Shown: piece by piece, positions 48,332-56,245 of the stretch
How positions within the stretch are numbered: position 1 is the first letter of the stretch
Layout of the letters: every line of letters begins with the position of its first letter
DNA from: DASRDZ01 sp035652335
Lineage (GTDB): Bacteria > Chloroflexota > Dormibacteria > Aeolococcales > Aeolococcaceae
Direction of reading: 5' to 3'
Assembly (NCBI GenBank): GCA_035652335.1
Contig: DASRDZ010000014.1
Span: forward strand, 6,870 to 70,869
DNA: 64,000 nt
Position numbers and translations under genes: made by a program
Notes under the pieces: model-generated
Seen by the model: the letters and a program-made list of their open reading frames with translations, nothing else
The model's database searches: none
Told to the model about the DNA's origin: nothing

Positions 48332-49622
48332 CTCGCCGGGCCGACCCGGCCGCGCCGAAGCCGGCGGGGAGTTCCCAGTCGGTGCCGTCAGGGGTGTCCT
48401 TGACCTCCACGCCGAGGTGGAGCAGCGAATCGCGCAGCGCGTCGGCGTCGCCGAAGCGGCGCTCGGCGCGGGCGGCGCGGCGCTGGGCGAGGATGGCGTC
48501 GACGAAGGGGGCGACCAGGGCACGGGGGTCGCGGGCGCCGAGGCGGGCGAGGTCGGCGAGGCGGACCAGCATGCTGCGCATCAGGGCGCGGGCGCGGTCC
48601 ATGTCGTCGGTGGCGAAGGTCTCGCGGGACCACTCCCAGAGGTAGGCGTCGAGGTCGAGCAGGGCGGCCTGGGCGGCGTCGACGTCGGCGGCGGCGACGG
48701 CGGTGTCGAAGCGCTCGCGGCGCGTGTCGACGCCGTCGGCGAAGGGGTTGACGGATTGCGCGACGGCGACCGGGGATCCGGGGGCCGAGGACGGCGCGGC
48801 GCTCGGGGCGGCGGGGTGCTGCACGGCGCCGCTGCGCAGCACGTCCAGCGGCACCACCGAGCCCGCCTCGATGCGCTGCTCGCAGCCGCGATGGCGCAGG
48901 GTCACGACGCCGTTGCCGCGCACGGTGGCCGTCGCCGCGCCGGCGTCGATGATGCAGGCGGTGTGCTCGTCGACCCCGAGGACGAACGCGTCCTCCGGCA
49001 TCATCTCCTCGAGGATGCGCAGCCGCCGCTCGCCCATGTAGCAGTGCGAGGTGTCGTGCGTGCCGCCCTCCGCGTTGTTGTAGTGCGGCACGACCACCGC
49101 GTTGATGCCAAGAGTGGCCAGAAGGTCGAGGCCGTCGAGCCAGTAGGGGTCGGCACCGACCTTGTAGACCTCGTACACCGGCAGCGCCAGCACGCCGATG
49201 GTGGCCGCGGCCGCGGAGGCGAAGACCACGCAGCCGCCGGATTCCAGCTTCTCGGCGAGCAGCGACGGCAGCGCGCCGTCCTTCCACTGCCGCAGGGCGT
49301 AGCTGGGGCTGCCCGGCCCCGAGAAGACGTACGAGGCCTCGCGCACCCGCGCCAGCATCGTCTCGTAGTCGCCGGAGGCCGACCACGGCATGCCGCGGTA
49401 CGAGGCCACCCCTAGCTCGCGCTGCACGTTCTCGCGGAAGTAGGTCACCGCCTTGGCGGCGATCTCCGCAGCGTTCTCCTGGAAGCCGAAGGGCGTGTCG
49501 AGCATCACCGCGGGCACGGGTGGCGGACCGAGGCGGGCGAAGAGGTCGACGTGCACCGACGTCATCGTGGGGCTGGTCTCGCCCGATCCCATGATGGCGA
49601 GCAGGCGCGCGGGGGCTGGCAC
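48321..49622 (-). CDS. Peptidase S51/cyanophycinase-like domain fused to a CysRS-type C-terminal domain
   Basis: 433 aa, GTG start. Residues about 1-245 match the S51 (type I glutamine amidotransferase-like) fold: LLAIMGSGETSPTM, FSGPGSPSYALRQW, the nucleophile region VVFASAAAATIGVLALPVYE (Ser), HYNNAEGGTHD and AFVLGVDEHTACII. A linker rich in Ala/Pro follows. Residues about 285-430 resemble the DALR/C-terminal region of cysteinyl-tRNA synthetase, ending FGDADALRDSLLHLGVEVKD and DGTDWELP. The fusion could process an amino-acyl or peptide substrate guided by an RNA-type domain; this is speculation. CACAAT lies 6 nt before the start. Confidence 0.8.
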   Translation of the reverse strand: MPAPARLLAIMGSGETSPTMTSVHVDLFARLGPPPVPAVMLDTPFGFQENAAEIAAKAVTYFRENVQRELGVASYRGMPWSASGDYETMLARVREASYVFSGPGSPSYALRQWKDGALPSLLAEKLESGGCVVFASAAAATIGVLALPVYEVYKVGADPYWLDGLDLLATLGINAVVVPHYNNAEGGTHDTSHCYMGERRLRILEEMMPEDAFVLGVDEHTACIIDAGAATATVRGNGVVTLRHRGCEQRIEAGSVVPLDVLRSGAVQHPAAPSAAPSSAPGSPVAVAQSVNPFADGVDTRRERFDTAVAAADVDAAQAALLDLDAYLWEWSRETFATDDMDRARALMRSMLVRLADLARLGARDPRALVAPFVDAILAQRRAARAERRFGDADALRDSLLHLGVEVKDTPDGTDWELPAGFGAAGSARRVTD

Positions 49623-49655
49623 GCCCCTATTGTGCCGTGCGGCCGCGGGCGACCC

Positions 49656-50660
49656 TCAGCGCACGGCCCTGGCCACCGCCGCGCACGCCGCGCCGACCCC
49701 GGCGAGCGCTCCGACCACCGGCGCCGGGTGCTCGGCCACCCACGTCTGCAGGCTGCGCGGATGCGCCCGGTCGTCGAAGATCCCGTGGGAACCGTGGTCC
49801 GCCTCCTGGTCGACCGGGGCGAAGAGGTTGTCGGGACGGTTGGCCGGGATCGGCCGGTCGGTGAGCTGCGAGTCGATCCCGCTGCGCGCCAGGTAGCGGT
49901 CACCGAGCGCGGGCAGCAGCTTGTTCCCCAGCACGGTGATCACCGTCGGCATGCCCACGAAGTGCTCACGGCGCCGCGGGTGCGAGGCCGCGTACACGAT
50001 CGCCTCGGCGGCCACCTCCGGCTGGTAGATGGGCGGCACGGGCTGGGGATGGCGGCGCAGCCGGGTGCGCACCCAGGAGAACTGCGGGGTGTTCATCGCG
50101 GGCAGGTGCACCATGGTGACCTGCACCCCGCTGTGGTCGTGCAGCAGCTCGGTGCGCAGCGACTCGGTGAAGCCGACCATGGCGTGCTTCGCACCGCAGT
50201 ACGACGCCTGCAGCGGGATTCCCCGGTAGGCAAGGGCGGAGCCGACCTGCACCACGACGCCGCGATCGCGCGGGAGCATGCGCTGCAGCGCGGCGAGGGT
50301 GCCGTGCACGAAGCCGAGATAGGTCACCTCGGTGACCCGGCGGAACTCCTCGGCGGTGGTGTCGGCGACGCGCGCGAAGACCGCGGTCATCGCGTTGTTG
50401 ACCCACACCTCGATGGGGCCGAGCTCCTCCTCGATCCGGGAGGCGGCTGCGTCGACCGCCGGTGCGTCGGCGACGTCGCACTCCACGGCGCACACCTGCA
50501 CGCCCAGGTCGGCCAGCTCGCGGGTGGTGGCGTCGAGGCCGGCGCGGCCCCGGGCGAGCAGCCCGATGCGGCGGACGCCGTGCTGGGCGAAGGCGCGGGC
50601 GGCGGCCCGGCCGACCCCGGCGGACGCGCCCGTGATGACAACGACAGACTGACTATCCAT
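49656..50660 (-). CDS. Short-chain dehydrogenase/reductase with C-terminal extension
   Basis: 334 aa. VVVITGASAGVGRAAARAFA is the NAD(P) loop, WVNNAM the NNAG-like motif, and Ser...YCGAKHA the catalytic Ser-Tyr-Lys. A C-terminal extension of about 80 residues (residues 255-334) includes a region with Asp/His and a hydrophobic end (VVGALAGVGAACAAVARAV), possibly a membrane tail. Substrate unknown. The start and -10 box lie inside a strong 10-bp dyad. The aldehyde dehydrogenase gene is 50 nt upstream on the same strand. Confidence 0.88.
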   Translation of the reverse strand: MDSQSVVVITGASAGVGRAAARAFAQHGVRRIGLLARGRAGLDATTRELADLGVQVCAVECDVADAPAVDAAASRIEEELGPIEVWVNNAMTAVFARVADTTAEEFRRVTEVTYLGFVHGTLAALQRMLPRDRGVVVQVGSALAYRGIPLQASYCGAKHAMVGFTESLRTELLHDHSGVQVTMVHLPAMNTPQFSWVRTRLRRHPQPVPPIYQPEVAAEAIVYAASHPRRREHFVGMPTVITVLGNKLLPALGDRYLARSGIDSQLTDRPIPANRPDNLFAPVDQEADHGSHGIFDDRAHPRSLQTWVAEHPAPVVGALAGVGAACAAVARAVR

Positions 50661-50677
50661 GACACCAGGATAGTCAG
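50649..50677 (-). promoter_or_regulatory. 10-bp perfect dyad over the -10 box and start codon of the SDR gene
   Basis: CTGACTATCC (50649-50658), 9-nt spacer, GGATAGTCAG (50668-50677). The minus-strand -10 box TATCCT (50667-50672) and the ATG (50658-50660) lie within it. A repressor bound here would block initiation directly. Confidence 0.7.
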
Positions 50678-50710
50678 GATCGCCCCCGGCGGCCAGCCGC
50701 CGCGCTCGGC

Positions 50711-52171
50711 TCAGCGCTGCAGCGACTTCACCTCGAGGAACTCCTCCAGGCCGTAGCGGCCCAGCTCCCGCCCCACCCCCGACTGCTTGAAGCCGCCGAA
50801 GGGGGCCATGGGGTTGAAGCGGCCGCCGTTGACGTCGACCTGGCCGGTGCGCAGCCGGCGGGCCACCCGCTCGGCCCGCGCCGGGTCGCCCGACCACACC
50901 GCCCCGGCCAGGCCGTACACGGTGTCGTTGGCGATGCGGACCGCCTCCTCCTCGGTGTCGTAGGGGATGATCGACAGCACCGGCCCGAAGATCTCCTCCT
51001 GGGCGATGGTCATGTCGGGCCGCACGTCGGCGAAGATCGTCGGCTGCACGTAGTAGCCGCGCTGCAATCCGGCGGGTGCGTCGGCGCCGCCGACGACCAG
51101 GCGCGCACCCTCCTCGACGCCCCTGCGGATGTAGCCGCGCACGCGGTCGCGCTGCACGTCCGACACCAGCGGCCCGAGTCGGGACGATTCGTCGAAGGGG
51201 TCGCCGAGGGTCAGCTTGGCGGCCTGGTCGGCGGCGATGCGCTCCGCCTCCGCCTGCTTGTGGCGCGGCACCAGCATGCGGGTGAGCGCGGTGCACGTCT
51301 GCCCGCTGTTGAGGAACGCGTTGTTGACGCCGCTGCGCACCGCCTTCTCCAGGTCGGCGTCGTCGAGGATGACGTTGGGCGACTTGCCGCCCATCTCCAG
51401 GGTGACCCGCTTGACCCCGCTCGCCGCCAGCTCGGCGATGCGCTTGCCGGCGCGCGTCGAGCCGGTGAAGGAGATGGCGTCGACCAGCGGATGGGTGACG
51501 ATGGCCTCACCGACGACGGGCCCCGTGCCGGTGACCAGGTTGAACACGCCGGGCGGCAGCTTCGCCTCCGCGACGATCTCCGCCAGGACGAACGCGGTGA
51601 ACGGCGCCACCTCGCTCGGCTTCAACACCACGGTGCAGCCGGCCGCCAGCGCCGGCGCCACCTTGTTGACCACCTGGTGCAGCGGGTAGTTCCAGGGCGT
51701 GATGCAGCCGACCACGCCGACCGGCTCGCGCACCACCAGCGAGTTGCCGATCTCCTCCTCGAAGGCGAAGTCGCGGACCAGCTGCGCCATCTGGCCGCTG
51801 GTCATCACCGGCAGGCCGGCCTGGATGGCGGTCGACATGGTGAGCGGCATGCCCACCTCCGACGCGATCAGCCGGGCGATCTCGTCGATGCGCGAGGCCA
51901 GGCCCAGGTTGATCGCCTGGAGGAACGCGGCGCGCTCCTCGACGGACGTCTGCGACCACGCCGGGAAGGCGCGGTGCGCGGCCCTGACCGCCCGGTCGAC
52001 ATCCTCGGGCGTGCCCTCTGGGACGGTGCCGATGACCTCCTCGGTCGAGGCGCTGCGCACCTCGATGCGGCCGCCGCCGGCGGACGGCGTCCAGGCCCCG
52101 TCGATGTAGAGCCGGTCGCGATCGGTCCGCTCCGCCGCGGTCTCGGCGGGGCGCACGCCTGTGTCGGTCAT
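50711..52171 (-). CDS. NAD(P)-dependent aldehyde dehydrogenase
   Basis: 486 aa. CITPWNYPLHQVVNKVAPAL, VVLKPSEVAPFTAFVLAEIV, ISFTGSTRAGKRI, the catalytic Glu in VTLEMGGKSPNVI, catalytic Cys in LNSGQTCTALTRM and EEIFGPVLSIIPYD are all present. It oxidises an aldehyde to a carboxylic acid. The sequence is of the broad ALDH class 1-like group; no substrate can be assigned. An SDR gene follows, so together they could oxidise an alcohol to an acid in two steps. Confidence 0.93.
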   Translation of the reverse strand: MTDTGVRPAETAAERTDRDRLYIDGAWTPSAGGGRIEVRSASTEEVIGTVPEGTPEDVDRAVRAAHRAFPAWSQTSVEERAAFLQAINLGLASRIDEIARLIASEVGMPLTMSTAIQAGLPVMTSGQMAQLVRDFAFEEEIGNSLVVREPVGVVGCITPWNYPLHQVVNKVAPALAAGCTVVLKPSEVAPFTAFVLAEIVAEAKLPPGVFNLVTGTGPVVGEAIVTHPLVDAISFTGSTRAGKRIAELAASGVKRVTLEMGGKSPNVILDDADLEKAVRSGVNNAFLNSGQTCTALTRMLVPRHKQAEAERIAADQAAKLTLGDPFDESSRLGPLVSDVQRDRVRGYIRRGVEEGARLVVGGADAPAGLQRGYYVQPTIFADVRPDMTIAQEEIFGPVLSIIPYDTEEEAVRIANDTVYGLAGAVWSGDPARAERVARRLRTGQVDVNGGRFNPMAPFGGFKQSGVGRELGRYGLEEFLEVKSLQR

Positions 52172-52207
52172 GATGGAACCTCGTCGTCGGGAAGTCGCCG
52201 GGGCGGC

Positions 52208-52213
52208 TATTGT
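52208..52213 (+). promoter_or_regulatory. -10 box TATTGT of the DUF3465 gene
   Basis: TATTGT ends 7 nt before the ATG at 52221. Its complement, ACAATA, may serve the divergent aldehyde dehydrogenase gene 37 nt away. Confidence 0.45.
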
Positions 52214-52220
52214 CCGCCTC

Positions 52221-52625
52221 ATGCACACGATGGTGTCGCGCGCCGGGCTGGCGGGGCTGGTCTGCGCCCTGCTGGTGGCTTGCGGAGAGCCGCAGGTCGA
52301 CAACGCGGCCGTGGCCTCCGCGCTGGCCGCCGCCCAGACCGTCGAGGTCACCGCGCAGGGCCGCGTGGTGGCGCTGCTCCCCGACGGCAACGGTACCGAC
52401 GGACCCCACCAGCGCTTCCGCCTCGACCTCGGCAACGGTGTTGTTGTCGAAGTCGACCACAACCTGTCGCTGGCGCCGCGCGTCCCGCTGCAGGTCGGCG
52501 ACACCGTCACCCTGCATGGGGAGTTCGCGCCCGACCCGGGCAATCCGGTGATCCATTACACCCACCACGCCACCGGCCGTCACGAGGGCGGCTGGATCAT
52601 GCTGAAGGGGCAGACCTACAGCTAG
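52221..52625 (+). CDS. DUF3465-family lipoprotein
   Basis: 134 aa. Lipobox LLVAC gives a lipid-anchored Cys near residue 21. The mature part shows the DUF3465 pattern: GRVVALLPDGNGTDGPHQRF, VVEVDHNLSLAPRVPLQVGD, and NPVIHYTHHATGRHEGGWIM. This is an OB-fold-like domain of unknown function known mainly from proteobacteria. The end overlaps the convergent SDR gene by 4 nt. Confidence 0.8.
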   Translation: MHTMVSRAGLAGLVCALLVACGEPQVDNAAVASALAAAQTVEVTAQGRVVALLPDGNGTDGPHQRFRLDLGNGVVVEVDHNLSLAPRVPLQVGDTVTLHGEFAPDPGNPVIHYTHHATGRHEGGWIMLKGQTYS

Positions 52626-53383
52626 ATCGGCGGGCGGACGCCCTCGGCACCGGGGGTGCGCGGGCCGGGGACGCCGCGGAACTGGTAGTCGATCGGATCG
52701 CGCCCCGGCTGGATGGCGTAGCAGGCGCCGGGCCTGCGCTCGCGCAGCGCGAGCAGCACCGCGTCGGCGACGTCCTCCGCGCGCAGCATGGGGAAGCCCG
52801 CGTCGCGCAGCACCTGGGCGTCGTTGCCGATGAGCGGCGTCTCGACGATGCCAGGGCACACCGCGGCGATGTGGATGCCCTTCTCACCGAGCTGCGCCGC
52901 CAGCGAGCGCACCAGCCCGACGACCGCGTGCTTGCTGGCGGTGTACACGGGGTCGTGGTCGAAGGGCACGATGCCGGCCAGCGAGGCGGTGGCGACGATC
53001 TGCCCGCCGCCGTGCGCCTGCATCGCCCGCGCCACCTCGCGCACGCCGAAGAACACGCCGTCGACGTTGACGTGCATCACCCGCCGGTACTGCTCGTCGC
53101 TCATCGCGGTGACGTCCTTCTCGTGCGTCACCACGCCCGCGTTGAGATACGCGATGCGCAGCGGGCCGAGCCGCTGCTCGACGCGCTGCACCACGCCCGG
53201 CCAGGCGGCCGGGTCGCCGGCGTCGGCGACGACGTGCAGGTCGGAGGGGTCGTCGCCCTTGGGCTCGGCGAGGTCGACCGCGGCGACGCGCGCGCCCTCC
53301 GCCTTCAGCCGCCGCACCGTGGCCAGCCCGATCCCCGAGGCGCCCCCGGTGACCAGCGCCACCGCGCCGTCGAAGGCGCCCAT
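52622..53383 (-). CDS. Short-chain dehydrogenase/reductase
   Basis: 253 aa. ALVTGGASGIGLATVRRLKAE, the Asp in VAAVDLAEP (favouring NAD over NADP), AYLNAGV (NNAG position), and Ser...YTASKHAVVG with Ser-Tyr-Lys. It oxidises or reduces a hydroxyl/keto group; substrate unknown. Its ATG overlaps the RidA stop by one base (TGATG), so it is translationally coupled to the RidA gene upstream. Confidence 0.9.
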   Translation of the reverse strand: MGAFDGAVALVTGGASGIGLATVRRLKAEGARVAAVDLAEPKGDDPSDLHVVADAGDPAAWPGVVQRVEQRLGPLRIAYLNAGVVTHEKDVTAMSDEQYRRVMHVNVDGVFFGVREVARAMQAHGGGQIVATASLAGIVPFDHDPVYTASKHAVVGLVRSLAAQLGEKGIHIAAVCPGIVETPLIGNDAQVLRDAGFPMLRAEDVADAVLLALRERRPGACYAIQPGRDPIDYQFRGVPGPRTPGAEGVRPPI

Positions 53384-53787
53384 CAGGTGGCGCCTCCACC
53401 CGAGCCGACCACGGCCCGAGCCTCGATCTCCACCAGCAGCGACGGCTCGATGAGCCGCGAGACCTCGACCATCGACGTCGCCGGCCGGATGGCGCCGAAC
53501 ACCTCGCCGTGCGCCCGCCCGACCTCCTCCCAGCGGCTGATGTCGGTGACGTACATGCGGGTGCGCACCACGTCCTCGATGCGCGAGCCCGCCTGCTGCA
53601 GCACCGCGGCGATGCGGCGGAGGATCTCGCGCGCCTGCGCGCCGGGGTCGCCCGGGTGCAGCGCGGCGCCGTCGCTCCCGGCGTCGGTGGTGCCGGTGAC
53701 CTCGACGACGTCGCCGACGCGCACCGCCCGCGAGTAGCCGACCAGCGGCTCCCAGGGGACGTCCGAGGCGATCAGGGTGCGCGGCAT
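53383..53787 (-). CDS. RidA/YjgF-family enamine/imine deaminase-like protein
   Basis: 134 aa. Ends in the family hallmark region SLLVEIEARAVV; includes YSRAVRVGDVVEVTGTTDAG, AREILRRIAAVLQQAGSRIEDVVR and RMYVTDISRW. The conserved Arg that binds the carboxylate lies in VVRTRMYV. Classic RidA hydrolyses reactive 2-aminoacrylate; this member has a TTDAG variant, so other imine substrates are possible. The TACCGT box ends 8 nt before the ATG. It is first in an operon with an SDR. Confidence 0.88.
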   Translation of the reverse strand: MPRTLIASDVPWEPLVGYSRAVRVGDVVEVTGTTDAGSDGAALHPGDPGAQAREILRRIAAVLQQAGSRIEDVVRTRMYVTDISRWEEVGRAHGEVFGAIRPATSMVEVSRLIEPSLLVEIEARAVVGSGGGAT

Positions 53788-53795
53788 GGGCGCCA

Positions 53796-53879
53796 ACGGT
53801 ACACCAGGCCCGCGGGTCGTCTCCGCCCGTGCCGTGGCGCCGCCGCGCACGCCGGACCCCAGGCCGCAGCGGGGATAAT
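53796..53879. promoter_or_regulatory. Divergent promoters for the RidA operon and trpS
   Basis: Minus-strand TACCGT (53796-53801), 8 nt before the RidA ATG; plus-strand GATAAT (53874-53879), 9 nt before the trpS ATG. No T-box or trp leader structure fits in this space. Confidence 0.5.
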
Positions 53880-53888
53880 CCGCCTCCC

Positions 53889-54878
53889 ATGCGCATCTTC
53901 TCGGGCATCCAGGCGACCGGCGCCAAGCACCTCGGCAACTGGAGCGGCGGCTTCCGCCAGTACGTCGCCACCCAGGAGCTGGGCGAGGCCTTCTTCTGCG
54001 TGGTCGACCTCCACTCCATCACCGTCGAGTACGACCCGCGCGACCTCCACGAGCGCACCCTCGACCTGGCCGCCATGCTCATCGCCACCGGGCTCGACCC
54101 GGAGCGCTCGGTGGTCTTCCTGCAGTCGCACAACCCCGCCCACGCCGAGGCGGCCTGGCTGCTCTCCGGGGTGGCCACCTTCGGCGAGCTGCGCCGCATG
54201 ACCCAGTTCAAGGACAAGTCGGACCGGCAGTCCACCGTCTACGCGGGGCTGTTCACCTACCCGGTGCTGATGGCCGCCGACATCCTCCTGTACCAGACCG
54301 ACGTCGTCCCCGTCGGCGAGGACCAGCGCCAGCACCTGGAGCTGGCCCGCGACGTCGCCCAGCGCTTCAACTCCCGCTTCGGCGACACCTTCCGGGTGCC
54401 CCAGCCGCGCATCCCCGAGTCGGGCGCGCGGATCATGGACCTGCAGGAGCCGACCCGGAAGATGTCGACCACCAGCGGCACGCCGCAGGGCACCGTCTAC
54501 ATGCTCGACCCGCCCGACGCTGTGCGCAAGAAGTTTCGGACAGCCGTGACGGATTCTGGGCGCGACGTGCGCCGCGCCGCGGACAAGCCGGGTGTCAGCA
54601 ACCTCGTCGAGATCATGGCCATGGCCACCGGCGAGCCGATGGACGCCATCGAGTCGCGCTACGACGGCAAGGGCTACGGCGTCTTCAAGGACGCCGTAGC
54701 CGACTCGGTGATCGAGCTGCTGGCGCCGATCCAGTCCCGCTACGAGGAGCTGCGCTCCGACATGGCCGAGCTCGACCGCATCCTCGCCCGCGGTGCTGAG
54801 CGCGCCCGCGCCGCCTCCGCCCCGACGCTCCAGGCGATGTACGAGCGCATGGGCTTCGTGGCGCCCCCGCGCCTGTAG
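53889..54878 (+). CDS. trpS: Tryptophanyl-tRNA synthetase
   Basis: 329 aa, typical length. SGIQATGAKHLGNWSG carries the HIGH variant HLGN; FCVVDLHSITVEYDP, YPVLMAADILLYQTDVVPVG, EDQRQHLELARDVAQRFN and the KMSKS variant RKMSTTSGTP. It charges tRNA-Trp. Convergent with the alkyltransferase gene (3-nt gap). Confidence 0.96.
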   Translation: MRIFSGIQATGAKHLGNWSGGFRQYVATQELGEAFFCVVDLHSITVEYDPRDLHERTLDLAAMLIATGLDPERSVVFLQSHNPAHAEAAWLLSGVATFGELRRMTQFKDKSDRQSTVYAGLFTYPVLMAADILLYQTDVVPVGEDQRQHLELARDVAQRFNSRFGDTFRVPQPRIPESGARIMDLQEPTRKMSTTSGTPQGTVYMLDPPDAVRKKFRTAVTDSGRDVRRAADKPGVSNLVEIMAMATGEPMDAIESRYDGKGYGVFKDAVADSVIELLAPIQSRYEELRSDMAELDRILARGAERARAASAPTLQAMYERMGFVAPPRL

Positions 54879-54881
54879 GTC

Positions 54882-55682
54882 CTACGCCGCAACCGCCGCC
54901 GGGGTGCACACCTTGCAGGCGCGGTAGCCGGCGCGGTGCGCGTCCTCGGCGGTGGGGAAGCCGACGCGGTGCAGGTCGGTGATGCGGCGGGCGTTGCGGC
55001 AGGTGGGGTAGCAGAAGACGTGCGTCGTGTCGCTGCCGACGAAGCGGATGCCACGGCGGGCCATGCGCTCCAGCTCCATGGCGTCGACGCCCTCCCAGCC
55101 GAGGATGGCCCGCTTGGCCACGGGCCCGCCGCCGCCGTAGTTGCCGATGTGGCCGTCGGCGCGGACCACCCGGTGGCAGGGGATGAGGTACGGGATGGGG
55201 TTGTGTGCCAGCGCGGTGCCGACGGCGCGCACCGCCAGCGGGCGGCCGATGCGCCGCGCCACCCAGTTGTACGGACGCACCTCGCCACGCGGGATGCGCA
55301 GTGTCGTCTCCAGGACGTCGCGCTCGAAGGGGCGCAGCCCGGCGAGGTCGAAGCGCACCTGCGCACGCGCGTCGCCGGCCAGGCGGGCCAGCACCGCCTG
55401 CTGCAACGGCGCGGGCAGCGCCTCGGCGCGCGCAGGCGCCACGCCGAAGCGATTCGCATACCAGCGCTCGAACTCCTCGCCGCTGACGTCGCGCATCGCC
55501 GCGCGCACACCGTTCGCGGTCCACGCGACGAAGATCGTCCCGATGTCGGTCTCCACGGGCGCGTAGCGCGCCGCGACGCCCACCGCGTCGAGCACGTTGC
55601 CGAGCAGCGTCGACGGCGCGCGCACCTCGCCGATGCGCTGCAGCGCCGAGACCAGCGCGTCCTCCGTGATCATCCGAGCCAT
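54882..55682 (-). CDS. MGMT-type O6-alkylguanine alkyltransferase fused to a C-terminal Ada metal-binding domain
   Basis: 266 aa. Residues about 45-200 are an MGMT/Ogt domain: ERDVLETTLRIPRGEVRPYNW, then IPCHRVV with acceptor Cys169. Residues 221-260 match the Ada phosphotriester domain: Cys224-X3-Cys228-X27-Cys256-X2-Cys259, close to E. coli Ada (C38, C42, C69, C72). In Ada the metal domain is N-terminal and an AraC helix-turn-helix sits between; here order is reversed and no DNA-binding regulator domain exists. The protein should repair both O6-alkylguanine and methyl phosphotriesters. The sigma factor gene ends 1 nt upstream, implying co-transcription. Confidence 0.9.
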   Translation of the reverse strand: MARMITEDALVSALQRIGEVRAPSTLLGNVLDAVGVAARYAPVETDIGTIFVAWTANGVRAAMRDVSGEEFERWYANRFGVAPARAEALPAPLQQAVLARLAGDARAQVRFDLAGLRPFERDVLETTLRIPRGEVRPYNWVARRIGRPLAVRAVGTALAHNPIPYLIPCHRVVRADGHIGNYGGGGPVAKRAILGWEGVDAMELERMARRGIRFVGSDTTHVFCYPTCRNARRITDLHRVGFPTAEDAHRAGYRACKVCTPAAVAA

Positions 55683-55683
55683 C

Positions 55684-56235
55684 TCAACCAGCCTCCCGGT
55701 CTTCCAGCGCGTGGCGGAGCAGTCCCAACCCGCGATGCACGTTCGCCTTCACCGTCCCCTCCGGCTTGCCCAGCACCGAGGCCACCTCGGCGTAGGAGAG
55801 CTGCTGCACGTGGCGCAGCACCACCGAGTCGCGATAGGCCACCGGCAGCGAGGCCACCAGGTCGCGCATCTCCGCCGCCGAGGCGCGCCCCAGCACCACC
55901 GATTCCGGCCGCGCCGCGGTGGCATCGGCGACCAGGCCGGCCTCGGACAGCTCCACCGTGGCAACCCGGCGGACCCGCACGCGGTTGCGCACGACGTTGA
56001 GGGCGATGCGGTGCAGCCAGGGTCGGATCCGGAGCGCCTCGATGCGCTCGGCGCCATAGGACTGCAGCGCCCGGTGCGCCCGGACGAAGGTGTCCTGGGC
56101 CACCTCCTCGGCGTCGGCGGGGCTGCCGGTGAGCGTCAGCGCCAGGCCGTAGATGCGGTCCTGGAAGCAGCGCACCAGCCGTTCGAAGCCGGCGTCGGGG
56201 TCACGGGCGAGCAGAGCGGTGAGGGCGTCGTCCAT
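55684..56235 (-). CDS. ECF-type RNA polymerase sigma factor linked to alkylation repair genes
   Basis: 183 aa (187 if it starts at the ATG at 56247). Region 2: FQDRIYGLALTLTGSPADAE, EVAQDTFVRAHRAL. Region 4: LPVAYRDSVVLRHVQQLSYA then EVASVLGKPEGTVKANVHRG. A standard SigE/ECF layout with no extra sensor domain and no adjacent anti-sigma gene. The MGMT-Ada gene follows after 1 nt and alkA is divergent, its start codon sharing a CATG with the longer sigma start. The operon suggests that this sigma factor drives an alkylation response. Confidence 0.9.
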   Translation of the reverse strand: MDDALTALLARDPDAGFERLVRCFQDRIYGLALTLTGSPADAEEVAQDTFVRAHRALQSYGAERIEALRIRPWLHRIALNVVRNRVRVRRVATVELSEAGLVADATAARPESVVLGRASAAEMRDLVASLPVAYRDSVVLRHVQQLSYAEVASVLGKPEGTVKANVHRGLGLLRHALEDREAG

Positions 56236-56245
56236 TCTCGTCAGC

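Noticed and set aside
53802..53888. T-box or trp attenuator before trpS
   Set aside because: No specifier loop, antiterminator or T-tract. A -10 box sits 9 nt from the ATG.
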